In this document: piece after piece, positions 7,961-16,427 of the stretch
Position numbering within the stretch: position 1 is the stretch's first letter
Layout of the letters: each line of letters begins with the position of its first letter
Virus record (IMG/VR): IMGVR_UViG_3300012936_000026
Span: 1 to 47,190 of that record
Length of the DNA: 47,190 bases
Source: a virus
Strand: one strand, 5' to 3'
Notes under the pieces: model-generated
The model's database searches: none
What the model was told of the DNA's origin: nothing
What the model saw: only the letters and a program-made list of their open reading frames with translations
Made by a program: the position numbers and the translations under genes

Positions 7961-8392
7961 ATGCAAAAGATAGTATGTAGCGGCGCATTGTTGTATGCTC
8001 GGGACACAAAAAGATTCTTATTTTTACATAGGACCAAAGGTAAACAATCAAATTTATGGGGTCTTGTTGGTGGTACTAATGAGAATGAAGAAACACCCTG
8101 GTCAGCATTGCAAAGAGAAATAAATGAAGAAATAGGAAATATAGATATTAAAAAATCTATTCCTTTAGAAACATTTATAAGCAATGATAATAAATTTGCT
8201 TTTCATACTTATTTGTGTATAGTAGATCAAGAATTTTTACCAACACTAAACGAAGAACATAACGGGTATGCTTGGACAACTTTTGGTGATTGGCCCAAAC
8301 CTCTACATCACGGATTGCGTAACACATTAAATAACAAAACAAATGTTACTAAATTAGAAACAGTATTTAAACTTGTGGAATTTATAGAATGA
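7961..8392 (+). CDS. Nudix hydrolase
   Basis: A 143-aa protein with a Nudix box at residues 38-60: G38-x5-E44-x7-R52-E53-I-N-E56-E57-I-G59, which supplies the metal-binding REIxEE core. Nudix enzymes hydrolyse nucleoside diphosphates linked to another moiety. The substrate cannot be read from sequence. The box ends G-N rather than G followed by a hydrophobic residue, a small deviation. It begins 13 nt after gp15 with no clear Shine-Dalgarno sequence, and its stop overlaps the cupin start by 4 nt (ATGA), so the two are probably translated together. Confidence 0.85.
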   Translation: MQKIVCSGALLYARDTKRFLFLHRTKGKQSNLWGLVGGTNENEETPWSALQREINEEIGNIDIKKSIPLETFISNDNKFAFHTYLCIVDQEFLPTLNEEHNGYAWTTFGDWPKPLHHGLRNTLNNKTNVTKLETVFKLVEFIE

Positions 8393-8775
8393 AACTAACT
8401 GATAAAGGTGTAGTAAAACATGAATGGGGTTATGAATTACTATGGGCACCTGCTGATACATACAGCGGAAAGATACTTGTATTTGAACAAATACATGCTA
8501 AAACTCCAGTACAAATGCACAAAACAAAAAATAAAACACTATTTGTAAACAGTGGTAAATTTAAAATAAGATGGATTAACACAAAAGACGCAGAGGTGTT
8601 TGAAACAGAAATACCTGAAGGTCACACTTTTGAGATAAAGGCTATGGTACCACATCAAATTATAAATTTATCTCAAAGCGGAAGTATAACAGAAGTAGGT
8701 GATAAAGATGATCCTGCGGATTTATACACTATAGTAAAACCTGATAATGTAGGTCAACATGCTCCCACAACTTAA
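8389..8775 (+). CDS. Small cupin-fold protein
   Basis: A 128-aa single-domain cupin. The N-terminal HEWGYELLWA, the QMHKTKNKTLFVNSGKFKIR strand pair (H44, G56) and the IPEGHTFEI...MVPHQI segment (P76, G78, H89) resemble the mannose-6-phosphate isomerase type II / sugar-nucleotide cupin group found in marine phages. Metal ligands are probably H44 and H89, with K49 where many cupins have Glu, so catalysis is uncertain. It overlaps the Nudix gene upstream (4 nt) and the next small gene (17 nt). A role in sugar or capsule chemistry would be a guess. Confidence 0.7.
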   Translation: MKLTDKGVVKHEWGYELLWAPADTYSGKILVFEQIHAKTPVQMHKTKNKTLFVNSGKFKIRWINTKDAEVFETEIPEGHTFEIKAMVPHQIINLSQSGSITEVGDKDDPADLYTIVKPDNVGQHAPTT

Positions 8776-9034
8776 AAATGGAAAAAACTTTACAAAAAGT
8801 GTTGCAGAATTTGAACACAAAAGCTCTTTTATCGAAAACGAAGAAGTTAAAAAAGAACTACAAAAACTTATAGCTTTGTTAAAAGAACAAGTGGGTGATT
8901 TAGAACAGGCTCATAGAGTAAGGACTGCTGGAGATTTAAAACCAAGTTTGTTTGGTCCTAACAGACAAAATATTTCAAAGACAAGAAAAGCAATTCTTAC
9001 TATTTTTTCAGAAAATAATATTCCTATATCGTAG
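8759..9034 (+). CDS. Hypothetical small helical protein
   Basis: A 91-aa protein of unknown function. Residues 20-55 are charged and helical (ENEEVKKELQKLIALLKEQV), followed by a basic tail containing GPNRQNISKTRKAI. There is no signal peptide or membrane segment. It overlaps the cupin by 17 nt and is the last gene of the plus-strand run. Its 3' end overlaps by 11 nt with the convergent structural gene ending at 9024. Confidence 0.6.
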   Translation: MLPQLKNGKNFTKSVAEFEHKSSFIENEEVKKELQKLIALLKEQVGDLEQAHRVRTAGDLKPSLFGPNRQNISKTRKAILTIFSENNIPIS

Positions 9035-10649
9035 ATATTTGTTTGATATTTATAGTGCCTAACATGCCGCCATGGCTTGTGCATTGATATCTATAATTTC
9101 CGGAGATGTTTTGTGGAATGCGCCAATACAATACTCCTCCTGTTTTAGCATTAGCACTTGCTCCTTCAGTGACAGTTCCTCCAGCAGTGATATGTAACAG
9201 TCCAGTGTCATAAGACGCTCCGCTACCACTTTGTATTTGGAATGGGTGAGATGCACCTATATTTGTAAGGTCAAATGCTATAGTTGTTCCAGATATTGCA
9301 TAGATTGTAGGATTGTCTGTATTGCCGTAATGGCTTGTAAATCTATATGAAGATGCTGAATTGTTTGTAACAACTAATCGTGCTATTGCAGATTCAACAA
9401 ACATATAAGGTGTGTATCCTGTTGGTCTATCAGATAAACCTTGGAATGATGTAGCACCTCCTGATACTGTGCTTGTTATTGTTAGTGTATCTGTTCCTGC
9501 ATTGGTTGTAATGCTTATTCCTGAACCTGCTGCAACTGTCAAAGTGTCTGTAGATGTATCAGCTTCGATAGTGCTTTGTCCTGCAACTGCTAGATTAGAG
9601 AAAGCATTTTGATTTGCTTCTCCTCCACCTCCACCACCGGATACTGTTGCTGGCTTCCAATATCCGTTACCATTGTCCCAACTTAAAACCTGTCCGTCTG
9701 TTGGTGCTTGTGTAGTTGTGTTTACATCACTTAGAGCATCTATACTAATACTGTTTAAATCACTTGCTGACACTGATGTAAGATAATTTTGTAAATCAGA
9801 TATTTGGCCTTCAAGGATTGATAATGCAGCTTGGTGTTGTGTAACTGATGTTTGTGTAATATTTGCATCAGGAACATTTGCCCATGTAACTGCCGCTGTA
9901 AGATCATTAACTTCTGATGCTATTGCACCTATACCTGCCGCTGTTGGAGGTGTATACCTAAACACACCTGTAGTGTTATCATATGATATAGCACCATTTC
10001 CGCTTGCAGTATTTTCCACACCAACACTAATACTTTCTAATGTTAAAATAGCTGGCTTATTTGACAAATTATTATAATCTAAATAATATGAGCCATCAAA
10101 GCCGTCTAAAGTATCTGCATCTGTGCCTGCACCACCAGTTGTTGCGTCAATTCCAGGTGCCCATTGTGAGCCATCCCATTTTAAAACTTGACCTGTACTA
10201 GGTGCTGTAGATGAAACATTACTTAATCCGCTAATTGGAAAAGTATCTAAATTAATTGTAACATCTTTTGTGTCAGTTGGTACTGTAGTTGAAATGTTAG
10301 TACCGCCTAGAATTCTAAGTGTATCTGTTGTTGATGATGCTGTTGCTGTACCGTCATCAGTGGTAACTTTATCAAATAAATTTTGTGTACTACCTACAGA
10401 GCCACTAAAATTAATTGTTAGTGTATCGTCTGTTACTTCTGTGGTGATATTTGTACCGCCAGCTACTGTTAATGTGTCATTCTGTATATCTGCTGTGGTA
10501 GTTCCTGTATCACCTGTTACTGTTGTATAGATATTTCTTGCACTTGATGCTTGTGTTACATTCCAAGCAGTACCGTCATATATCCATGTTGTAGTACCTT
10601 CTGTGTAGGTATCGCCGTTAGTTGGATTAATTGGAAAATTTAAAGCCAT
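9024..10649 (-). CDS. Virion/fibre protein with C-terminal cupredoxin-like domain
   Basis: A 541-aa protein. The N-terminus MALNFPINPTNGDTYTEG and WIYDGTAWNV (to about residue 31) is a common start of marine-phage fibre proteins. It is followed by repeats of the form GGTNIxTxV..DTLTI (about 50-130) and two segments like SxxxPxTGQVLKWDGSQWAPG. The last 80 residues read as a cupredoxin fold with a complete type-1 copper ligand set: H468 (SHPF), C523, H526 and M529 (QCTSHGGM). It is last in a three-gene operon and starts 1 nt after the protease stop, with AGGA upstream. It is probably a tail or fibre component. Copper binding is inferred from the motif only. Confidence 0.7.
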   Translation of the reverse strand: MALNFPINPTNGDTYTEGTTTWIYDGTAWNVTQASSARNIYTTVTGDTGTTTADIQNDTLTVAGGTNITTEVTDDTLTINFSGSVGSTQNLFDKVTTDDGTATASSTTDTLRILGGTNISTTVPTDTKDVTINLDTFPISGLSNVSSTAPSTGQVLKWDGSQWAPGIDATTGGAGTDADTLDGFDGSYYLDYNNLSNKPAILTLESISVGVENTASGNGAISYDNTTGVFRYTPPTAAGIGAIASEVNDLTAAVTWANVPDANITQTSVTQHQAALSILEGQISDLQNYLTSVSASDLNSISIDALSDVNTTTQAPTDGQVLSWDNGNGYWKPATVSGGGGGGEANQNAFSNLAVAGQSTIEADTSTDTLTVAAGSGISITTNAGTDTLTITSTVSGGATSFQGLSDRPTGYTPYMFVESAIARLVVTNNSASSYRFTSHYGNTDNPTIYAISGTTIAFDLTNIGASHPFQIQSGSGASYDTGLLHITAGGTVTEGASANAKTGGVLYWRIPQNISGNYRYQCTSHGGMLGTINIKQISTI

Positions 10650-10650
10650 G

Positions 10651-12216
10651 TTATATTCCTATGTTTTTCATTATTAAACCTTGTCTATTATATCTATTGA
10701 ACAGCATATTATTAGATGCACCCATTAAACTTGTACTACTTGCAGTGTAATCTGTATCACTGCTGGTATCTTGAATAACATTCTTTGCATCACTAATTAT
10801 TCTTGCTTTTAGTTGTGCTGGTGTCAATCCTGGATTAGCTTGTAAATGTAATGCACCAACGCCTGCTACTTGTGGACACGCCATACTAGTGCCGCTTATA
10901 CTTGTAATTCTATAACTTGCATCTTCAGGATGATTAGCTGTTGTATATACATTTGTAGTGCTACATGCACTAACAATGTTACTACCTGGTGCCCATATTT
11001 GAACACTAGGACCTCTAGAACTACTACCTCTTGGTTGGTCTAAATATTCTGCACCCGATAGGTAAACGGTTGATTCTATATTACCAACACGCATACTATT
11101 GTCACTGTAAGGACTTGATCCTCTTGCGTAATTTATTGTATCAACTCCATATACGATAGTGTTATTATAATCATCCCCTGTGCTTACATCGCCTTTGTAA
11201 TAATCATTACCTGCTGCTATACACACATGAACACCGTCGGTAATCATATCTTCTATTTCAGCATCAACCGATGCTACTCTTATAGGAATACGTCTTGCGA
11301 TGCCACTTATTGTAGGAACAACAATACCTGTGTTAGCCCATAATGTTGCGTTATCACTGTAGTCAACTCCCCATGTCCATCCAGAACCTCTATAATTGCC
11401 ACTGTCTGGATCTCCAACTCGTGTAGAACCATACCCCCAACTCATATTAACAATGGTTGGTCTTTTAAAGCCTGTTGCAGGATCAACTGCTTTATTATTA
11501 TGCCATACTCTAATAACATCAAATGCATCTGTTATACTAATTCCTGTACCGCTATCGCCACTTCCTTCTAAACCTGATAATTTTTGAGCATATATATGTG
11601 CATTTTTTGCCCAACCATATGTTTTTCCTGCAGATGTACCTGCACAATGCGTTCCGTGTCCATCATAATCTCTGTAATGGTTTGGACTTTGACTGCCTGC
11701 TAATCCGCTTGCTGTGTACCAGTCTATTTGTTTAAGTCTACTTTGACCTGCATAATTGTTCCATTCAGGATGACCTGCTTCAATGCCACTATCTTGTACA
11801 ACAACATCTACACCAGTGCCATCTAATGCATATTCAAATATATTTGTAGCAAATGCAGATTGCCCAAAATCATTTTTTTGCATATTACATCTGACTAAAC
11901 CCCAATTTACTAGATTAGATGTAAGTACGCCAGGCTTTGTAAATTCAGATACTTGTGTTGCGTGAAGCCCAATTTGTATATCATCTCTCTGTTGTGGTGG
12001 AATTTCCACTGCCATTATTCTTGAATCTTTAGATAATTCTTTAGCTTCTTCATCTGTTAATGCAAAATGTGTTTGTCTACGACTGCCCGGTCTTGGATTT
12101 GCAATATCAACTGATCTGTTAGGTATAGGTCCTGATCCTGTAGAAGCTGTAAGTTCTGATTCTACTTGTTTTAAATCAACACCTGCGTTTACAATTACTG
12201 TATATTCTCTTTCCAT
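10651..12216 (-). CDS. Subtilisin-like serine protease (S8 family)
   Basis: A 521-aa subtilase with an intact catalytic triad: D142 (VVVQDSGI), H187 (DGHGTHCAG) and S444 (GTSMACPQVAG). The oxyanion Asn is N337 (AAGND). Residues 1-90, containing FALTDEEAKELSKDSRI, look like an I9-type propeptide, which would allow self-activation. No secretion signal is visible. It lies between two virion genes, starts with a TAATG overlap to the upstream one, and is followed 1 nt later by the other. Likely roles are maturation of a virion or fibre protein, or a virion-carried protease acting on the host surface; context does not decide. T4's own prohead protease gp21 belongs to a different family. Confidence 0.9.
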   Translation of the reverse strand: MEREYTVIVNAGVDLKQVESELTASTGSGPIPNRSVDIANPRPGSRRQTHFALTDEEAKELSKDSRIMAVEIPPQQRDDIQIGLHATQVSEFTKPGVLTSNLVNWGLVRCNMQKNDFGQSAFATNIFEYALDGTGVDVVVQDSGIEAGHPEWNNYAGQSRLKQIDWYTASGLAGSQSPNHYRDYDGHGTHCAGTSAGKTYGWAKNAHIYAQKLSGLEGSGDSGTGISITDAFDVIRVWHNNKAVDPATGFKRPTIVNMSWGYGSTRVGDPDSGNYRGSGWTWGVDYSDNATLWANTGIVVPTISGIARRIPIRVASVDAEIEDMITDGVHVCIAAGNDYYKGDVSTGDDYNNTIVYGVDTINYARGSSPYSDNSMRVGNIESTVYLSGAEYLDQPRGSSSRGPSVQIWAPGSNIVSACSTTNVYTTANHPEDASYRITSISGTSMACPQVAGVGALHLQANPGLTPAQLKARIISDAKNVIQDTSSDTDYTASSTSLMGASNNMLFNRYNRQGLIMKNIGI

Positions 12217-13661
12217 TATACTATACCCGAGTCATCTATGCGTCTCCACACACCATTAATATATGCTTGTATTCTATTGTCTTCAGTATTATAAATCATA
12301 TCACCGTTGTTTGCTGAATATGCATCTCTTTGTGAATTTGTAAAATTAGCTAGTCGTAATGCACCTAAGTTAATTACAACACCGTCAGGTGCTTTTAATG
12401 TAATAGTACTTGCACTATCAAACGTTGGAGTGCCTGTGCTTGTGTTTACAAATTCTGCAGCACTGATCTTGTTAGCTACAACAACATCATTTTCTACTAT
12501 TACATCACTTGAAAATTTAGAGCTAGGTGTAAACACAATTTGTGAACTATCATCTGAATCTATTGTACTACCTGAAAAAGTAATTGAACCTGTTTCAGGA
12601 GTAAATGCACCATTTTCCCATTTACCACTTGTGCTATTGTATACAAGTGTTTGTCCGTTTGCAACACTAGAAATATTAACATTTTGTATATCGTTTAGGT
12701 TATTAATTGTGCTACCTGTATTTGTACTAGAGATAGTTAAAGTATTTGTGCTAGGATCCGAACTTACTTCAATACCAGGGCCGTCAACAATGTTTAATGT
12801 GTCAGATCCGGAACTTGATAATTGTGAACTATCGTTTAATGTTATATTACTAAATGCATTTGGTATACCTAAAGGCACACTTGGTTGCACCCATTGGTTG
12901 CTGTCAGTATCATTTACCCACACATACAATCTTCCGCTTGTGCTGTTAAACCAAATTGTTCCTGCATCTGGTGATTCTGGAGCAGTAGCAGATACAGAAA
13001 TAGTTCCTCCGCCTGTTCCTGATCCTGGATTAGCTTTGGTAATTGTAGCACCCATGTTAGTATGATTTTTACACCAGTAGTAAAGAGTAGCTGGTGTTGT
13101 GCTTTTTATAGTAATTTGCACACTTCTTTGTGTAGCGGCATTGAATCTATCCCAATATTCTTGTTTAGTCACAGGATCATTGTTTATTTTATAAACTACT
13201 CCATCTGTATATGTGGTTCCGCTACCTAATTCTCCGTTAGGATCGTCACTACTAAAATTTAAAGGATGTGGATTTGCCGTTGTGCCATTAGCATTAGGAT
13301 AATATACATTTGTTTGATCTGTTTGATCAAATACATAAGTGTATCCAACAACAAAAGTTAAATCTGGTTTGTAGGTAGTATCACTTACACCATCTGAAAT
13401 ATTATATTTGTTACCAACGTCTGATCCTTGGGCAGACACAACTGTTGTAGTCAGAGATACAGTAGCAACGCCTGAATTATATAATTCTTCAGGCATATTG
13501 AAAGCTGTTAAAACAGTAGTTCCGCCTGTTTGTTTACCATTATAAAGTCTTAGTGTGTTGGCTTGTGCATCATAAAATACCTCACCGACACTGCCGACGT
13601 TCCTGTCTAAAAAATCATCTGGGCGTGGTATTATTCGTATTCTGTCAAAAATCTGCGTCAT
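12216..13661 (-). CDS. Virion/fibre protein with internal cupredoxin-like domain
   Basis: A 481-aa protein, first of the three-gene minus operon. After an N-terminal segment (GEVFYDAQANTLRLYNG, residues 26-42) come beta-rich sequence and a cupredoxin-like domain at about 95-210. That domain has copper-type ligands H132 (NPHPLNFS), C197, H200 and M203 (WCKNHTNM). The second half has fibre-type repeats (SNGQTLVYNSTSGKWENG, PDGVVINLGALRL) and ends with GDMIYNTEDNRIQAYINGVW. The reading can be extended to a TTG at 13673, but ATG 13661 with GGAG 8 nt upstream is better. The AATAAATA late element at 13680-13687 gives a leader of about 13 nt. Confidence 0.72.
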   Translation of the reverse strand: MTQIFDRIRIIPRPDDFLDRNVGSVGEVFYDAQANTLRLYNGKQTGGTTVLTAFNMPEELYNSGVATVSLTTTVVSAQGSDVGNKYNISDGVSDTTYKPDLTFVVGYTYVFDQTDQTNVYYPNANGTTANPHPLNFSSDDPNGELGSGTTYTDGVVYKINNDPVTKQEYWDRFNAATQRSVQITIKSTTPATLYYWCKNHTNMGATITKANPGSGTGGGTISVSATAPESPDAGTIWFNSTSGRLYVWVNDTDSNQWVQPSVPLGIPNAFSNITLNDSSQLSSSGSDTLNIVDGPGIEVSSDPSTNTLTISSTNTGSTINNLNDIQNVNISSVANGQTLVYNSTSGKWENGAFTPETGSITFSGSTIDSDDSSQIVFTPSSKFSSDVIVENDVVVANKISAAEFVNTSTGTPTFDSASTITLKAPDGVVINLGALRLANFTNSQRDAYSANNGDMIYNTEDNRIQAYINGVWRRIDDSGIV

Positions 13662-13679
13662 AAAATTCTCCAACTAACA

Positions 13680-13687
13680 TATTTATT
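13680..13687 (-). promoter_or_regulatory. Late promoter (AATAAATA) for protease/virion operon
   Basis: The minus strand has AATAAATA followed 6 nt later by GTTGGAGAATTTT and the ATG at 13661. The spacing from octamer to GGAG to ATG is nearly the same as at the gp13 and 2879-aa fibre promoters. Confidence 0.65.
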
Positions 13688-13729
13688 CAAAACAAACACT
13701 GTAGAGAACTTAATTAAAATAAGTACTGT

Positions 13730-14356
13730 ATGCAAAAAGTACCTATATTTCCAACTTTGATATACACTTTTCAGAACGATGATATTGATAACACTAAGTT
13801 TATCGAACTCCTTTCTGCAGAAACACTTAAAGAACATACTGCATTAAGTTCTACTGAAAACTTACATTGTAAACCAGAATACAATGATTTGTTTGCATGG
13901 TTTGACAAATGCTTAGAAGAGCTTAGACAAGAAAACAAGTATGATTGTGATAAAATAGAAATTACAAGCAGTTGGGCAAACAAATATTATGCTGAATCTG
14001 GTATGTACCATTCGCCGCACAAACACAGTATGAGCATGTATAGCGGTGTGTATTACCTAACAAAAGGTGCAGCAACTGTGTTTGAAGATCCTGTTCATCA
14101 TCGTGTACAAGCACAGATTGAAGTTTTAAGGCACGATTTTGAACCTTTTGAATATATAGAAGCAGTTCCTGGAAAATTAATTTTATTTCCTAGTTGGATG
14201 TTTCATTCTACCACATACAATACTGTGCCTATTGACAGATGGAGCATAGCTTTTAACACTTTTCCTGCAGGAAAAATAAATTATAATTTAGCTAAAGATA
14301 GTATAGCAATTTTAGATGTTAAATCTAAAGTTTCTAAAGAGGTTTTTGATGATTAA
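13730..14356 (+). CDS. Putative 2OG-Fe(II) oxygenase (TIGR02466-like)
   Basis: A 208-aa protein of the PF13759/TIGR02466 type. The predicted iron ligands are H97 and H99 (SPHKHSMSMYSGVYYL) and H159 (LFPSWMFHS), with R170 (DRWSIAFN) to hold 2-oxoglutarate. The N-terminal PIFPTLIYTF is typical of the group. Such enzymes use O2 and 2OG to hydroxylate a substrate that is not known for this family. It is the first of two plus-strand genes at the left edge of the oxygenase/halogenase island, and its stop overlaps the halogenase start by 8 nt (ATGATTAA). No strong promoter is visible in the 56-nt gap upstream. Confidence 0.8.
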   Translation: MQKVPIFPTLIYTFQNDDIDNTKFIELLSAETLKEHTALSSTENLHCKPEYNDLFAWFDKCLEELRQENKYDCDKIEITSSWANKYYAESGMYHSPHKHSMSMYSGVYYLTKGAATVFEDPVHHRVQAQIEVLRHDFEPFEYIEAVPGKLILFPSWMFHSTTYNTVPIDRWSIAFNTFPAGKINYNLAKDSIAILDVKSKVSKEVFDD

Positions 14357-15830
14357 AAAATTAACTGTACTGGGTGGAGGCACAGCTGGTTTATCTGCGG
14401 CTTTATTGATTAAACATAGCCTGCCTTTTGTTGATGTTACTGTGATAGAATCTAAAGAAATTGGCATTATTGGTGTTGGTGAAGGATCTACTGAGCATTG
14501 GCGACACTTGATGAATCATGTTGGTATAAGAGCAGATGATCTTGTAAAAAATACTGATGCAACATACAAAGTAGGAATAAAATTTACAAATTGGCATGGT
14601 GATAACACAGCTTACTGGCACAGTTTAGCTGAGTGGGTAGGACGCAGAGATTCACTTAGTGGCATATACCATATATTTCAAAAACTTATAGGACAAGGAA
14701 AAGATAATTCAAGTTCTATATGGCCAGAAACAATGAAGAGCCTACACGCTGCACCGTTTGACACAGAAGTAAATCAATGGCATTTTGATACAAACAAGCT
14801 GAATTCATATTTTCATAAATTATGTACAGATAGGGGAGTAAAGTTTGTTGATGATATTGTGAATGATGTAATACTAGACCAAGAAGGTTTTGTCAAAACA
14901 CTTATAGGAGACAAAAATCAATATAATGCTGATTTTTTTATAGATTGTAGCGGTTTTAAACGAGTTATAGCAAGCAAACTAAACGCAAAATGGATAGATT
15001 GTAAAAAGTATCTACCAATGAACAGTGCTATTGCTTTTCCAACAGAATACAAAGAAGATATTCCTTCGTACACAGAATCAACTGCCTTGTCAAGTGGGTG
15101 GATGTGGCGCATTCCTACTCAGCAGAGGTTTGGAAACGGATATGTTTATTGTGATGATTTCATAAATGATGATAAAGCACTAGAAGAAGCACAGCAACAT
15201 CATGATAAGGAAATACAGGTTGGTAAAAAAATAAAATTTTCAGCAGGTTACGTAGAAAAATTTTGGATTAAAAATTGTGTAACAATGGGACTAGCAGGAA
15301 TGTTTGTTGAGCCATTAGAAGCTACAAGTATAGGTAGCACAATTCAACAAATTTTAGGATTACTTAGTGCTTTACCGTATTGGTCTAAAACAAATACAGT
15401 AGAAGCTGACACATATAATAAACTTTTCAGTGAAGTTGCTGATAATATAATTTCTTTTGTACAGGTGCATTACATTACCCAGAGAAGAGATAGTGAATTT
15501 TGGCGTTGGGTAAACAATGAACTAGAGTTGACTGACTGGAATCAAAAATATTTAGAAACTTTCCAAAATCATTTACCTGGATTGAACATGTTTAAGAATG
15601 AGTTTGTAATGTTTAGTCATATGAACTGGTTACAAGTTATGTGGGGTTTGAGAATGTTTAAAAATACAGAACAAATTAACAAACTTTATACAAGACATTT
15701 TGCAGAAAGATTAGATCCTGATTACAAATATCAAACTATGTATATACCAAAAGAATATTTGCCTCATAGACAGTGTCTAGAAAATATTAAAAAAGGTATT
15801 GATTGTGAATTTTCAGGATATATCTCTTAA
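14349..15830 (+). CDS. Flavin-dependent halogenase (tryptophan-halogenase family) 1
   Basis: A 493-aa flavoenzyme. The FADH2 site is GGGTAG at residues 9-14 and GVGEGST at 42-48. The catalytic Lys is predicted at K74 (ATYKVGIKF), the family motif WxWxIP is W251-M-W-R-I-P256, and the catalytic Glu is E324 in EPLEATS. Ala325 stands where PrnA-type enzymes have Ser. These enzymes form hypohalous acid from FADH2, O2 and halide and pass it by tunnel to the Lys. A viral member (VirX1, cyanophage Syn10) is known to iodinate diverse compounds. Start 14349 has AGAGG upstream; an in-frame ATG at 14316 would overlap the oxygenase by 41 nt and has no support. No flavin reductase is visible in the window, so one would come from the host or elsewhere in the genome. 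Confidence 0.9.
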   Translation: MIKKLTVLGGGTAGLSAALLIKHSLPFVDVTVIESKEIGIIGVGEGSTEHWRHLMNHVGIRADDLVKNTDATYKVGIKFTNWHGDNTAYWHSLAEWVGRRDSLSGIYHIFQKLIGQGKDNSSSIWPETMKSLHAAPFDTEVNQWHFDTNKLNSYFHKLCTDRGVKFVDDIVNDVILDQEGFVKTLIGDKNQYNADFFIDCSGFKRVIASKLNAKWIDCKKYLPMNSAIAFPTEYKEDIPSYTESTALSSGWMWRIPTQQRFGNGYVYCDDFINDDKALEEAQQHHDKEIQVGKKIKFSAGYVEKFWIKNCVTMGLAGMFVEPLEATSIGSTIQQILGLLSALPYWSKTNTVEADTYNKLFSEVADNIISFVQVHYITQRRDSEFWRWVNNELELTDWNQKYLETFQNHLPGLNMFKNEFVMFSHMNWLQVMWGLRMFKNTEQINKLYTRHFAERLDPDYKYQTMYIPKEYLPHRQCLENIKKGIDCEFSGYIS

Positions 15831-16427
15831 ACTTAATTGGTCATTAAGTTCTTCTTTGACAAAATCACTTTTATATCCAAATGGTAAGCCTAATTTTGGT
15901 CTACCGTCATAGACCAAATCTGCACTGTCACCGTTCTTATCTACGTATTGAATAAAAACTTGAATTTGTTCGTCCCCTTGGTATGGTCCTTCACGCCAAT
16001 GGGCAAAATCTCTACCACAGTAAATCAAAATATCTCCTACGTCTAGATCTACACTTACTTTGTCTTCTTTAGTTTCGACACTTAAAAACCAAGGTGTGTT
16101 ACCTTTCTCTAAACATACACTTACACTTACTTCACTGCTTCTTCTATCATAATGTTTATCTAATTTAGCACCAGGCCTATAAATTCTACCATATGTATAA
16201 GAAGGTAAAAGCTGTTTTCCAACTTGTTTTTCAATAATAGGCCGTATAGTAAGGCTCAGTGCTTCTAAACAAGGTGGACAATATGCATTAAAACTATCTT
16301 CAAAGCCAGGTTCGTACTTGCCTTCAGGATTAAATTCTTCAATTACACCTTCTAGTATACGCATTTCTTGCGATACAAACTTACAAAGTTCGGGGCTTAC
16401 TTGTTTATGTAAAATAATTGGCTTCAT
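15813..16427 (-). CDS. Putative prolyl-4-hydroxylase-like 2OG-Fe(II) oxygenase
   Basis: A 204-aa protein. The segment YGRIYRPGAKLDKHYDRRSSE gives the facial-triad start H92-Y-D94, VGDILIYCGRDFAHWREG gives distal H143, and EQIQVFIQYVD closes the fold. This YGR-...-HxD-...-HWRE-...-QVF pattern recurs in marine phage 2OG oxygenases related to prolyl hydroxylases. The usual 2OG-binding Arg/Lys is not obvious after H143 (R145 is a candidate). It is the last gene of the 13-gene minus operon, starts with an ATGA overlap, and its end overlaps the convergent halogenase 1 by 18 bp. The substrate is unknown. Confidence 0.8.
   Translation of the reverse strand: MKPIILHKQVSPELCKFVSQEMRILEGVIEEFNPEGKYEPGFEDSFNAYCPPCLEALSLTIRPIIEKQVGKQLLPSYTYGRIYRPGAKLDKHYDRRSSEVSVSVCLEKGNTPWFLSVETKEDKVSVDLDVGDILIYCGRDFAHWREGPYQGDEQIQVFIQYVDKNGDSADLVYDGRPKLGLPFGYKSDFVKEELNDQLSLRDIS

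Noticed and set aside
9020-9050. Small stem-loop at the convergent end near 9030 as a terminator
   Set aside because: The ATATC-GTA-GATAT hairpin has five AT-rich pairs and no T-run, and lies inside overlapping coding ends. Too weak to call.
12307-13065. 252-codon plus-strand open frame opposite the virion gene
   Set aside because: It lies entirely inside a convincing minus-strand gene, has no ribosome binding site, and shows the hydrophobic Val/Leu/Ser-rich composition of an antisense shadow. The same holds for other plus-strand frames at 29080, 41160 and 45782.
14316-14348. Longer N-terminus for halogenase 1
   Set aside because: It would place 11 extra residues (MLNLKFLKRFL) before the flavin-binding strand and overlap the oxygenase by 41 nt. 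AGAGG precedes the ATG at 14349.
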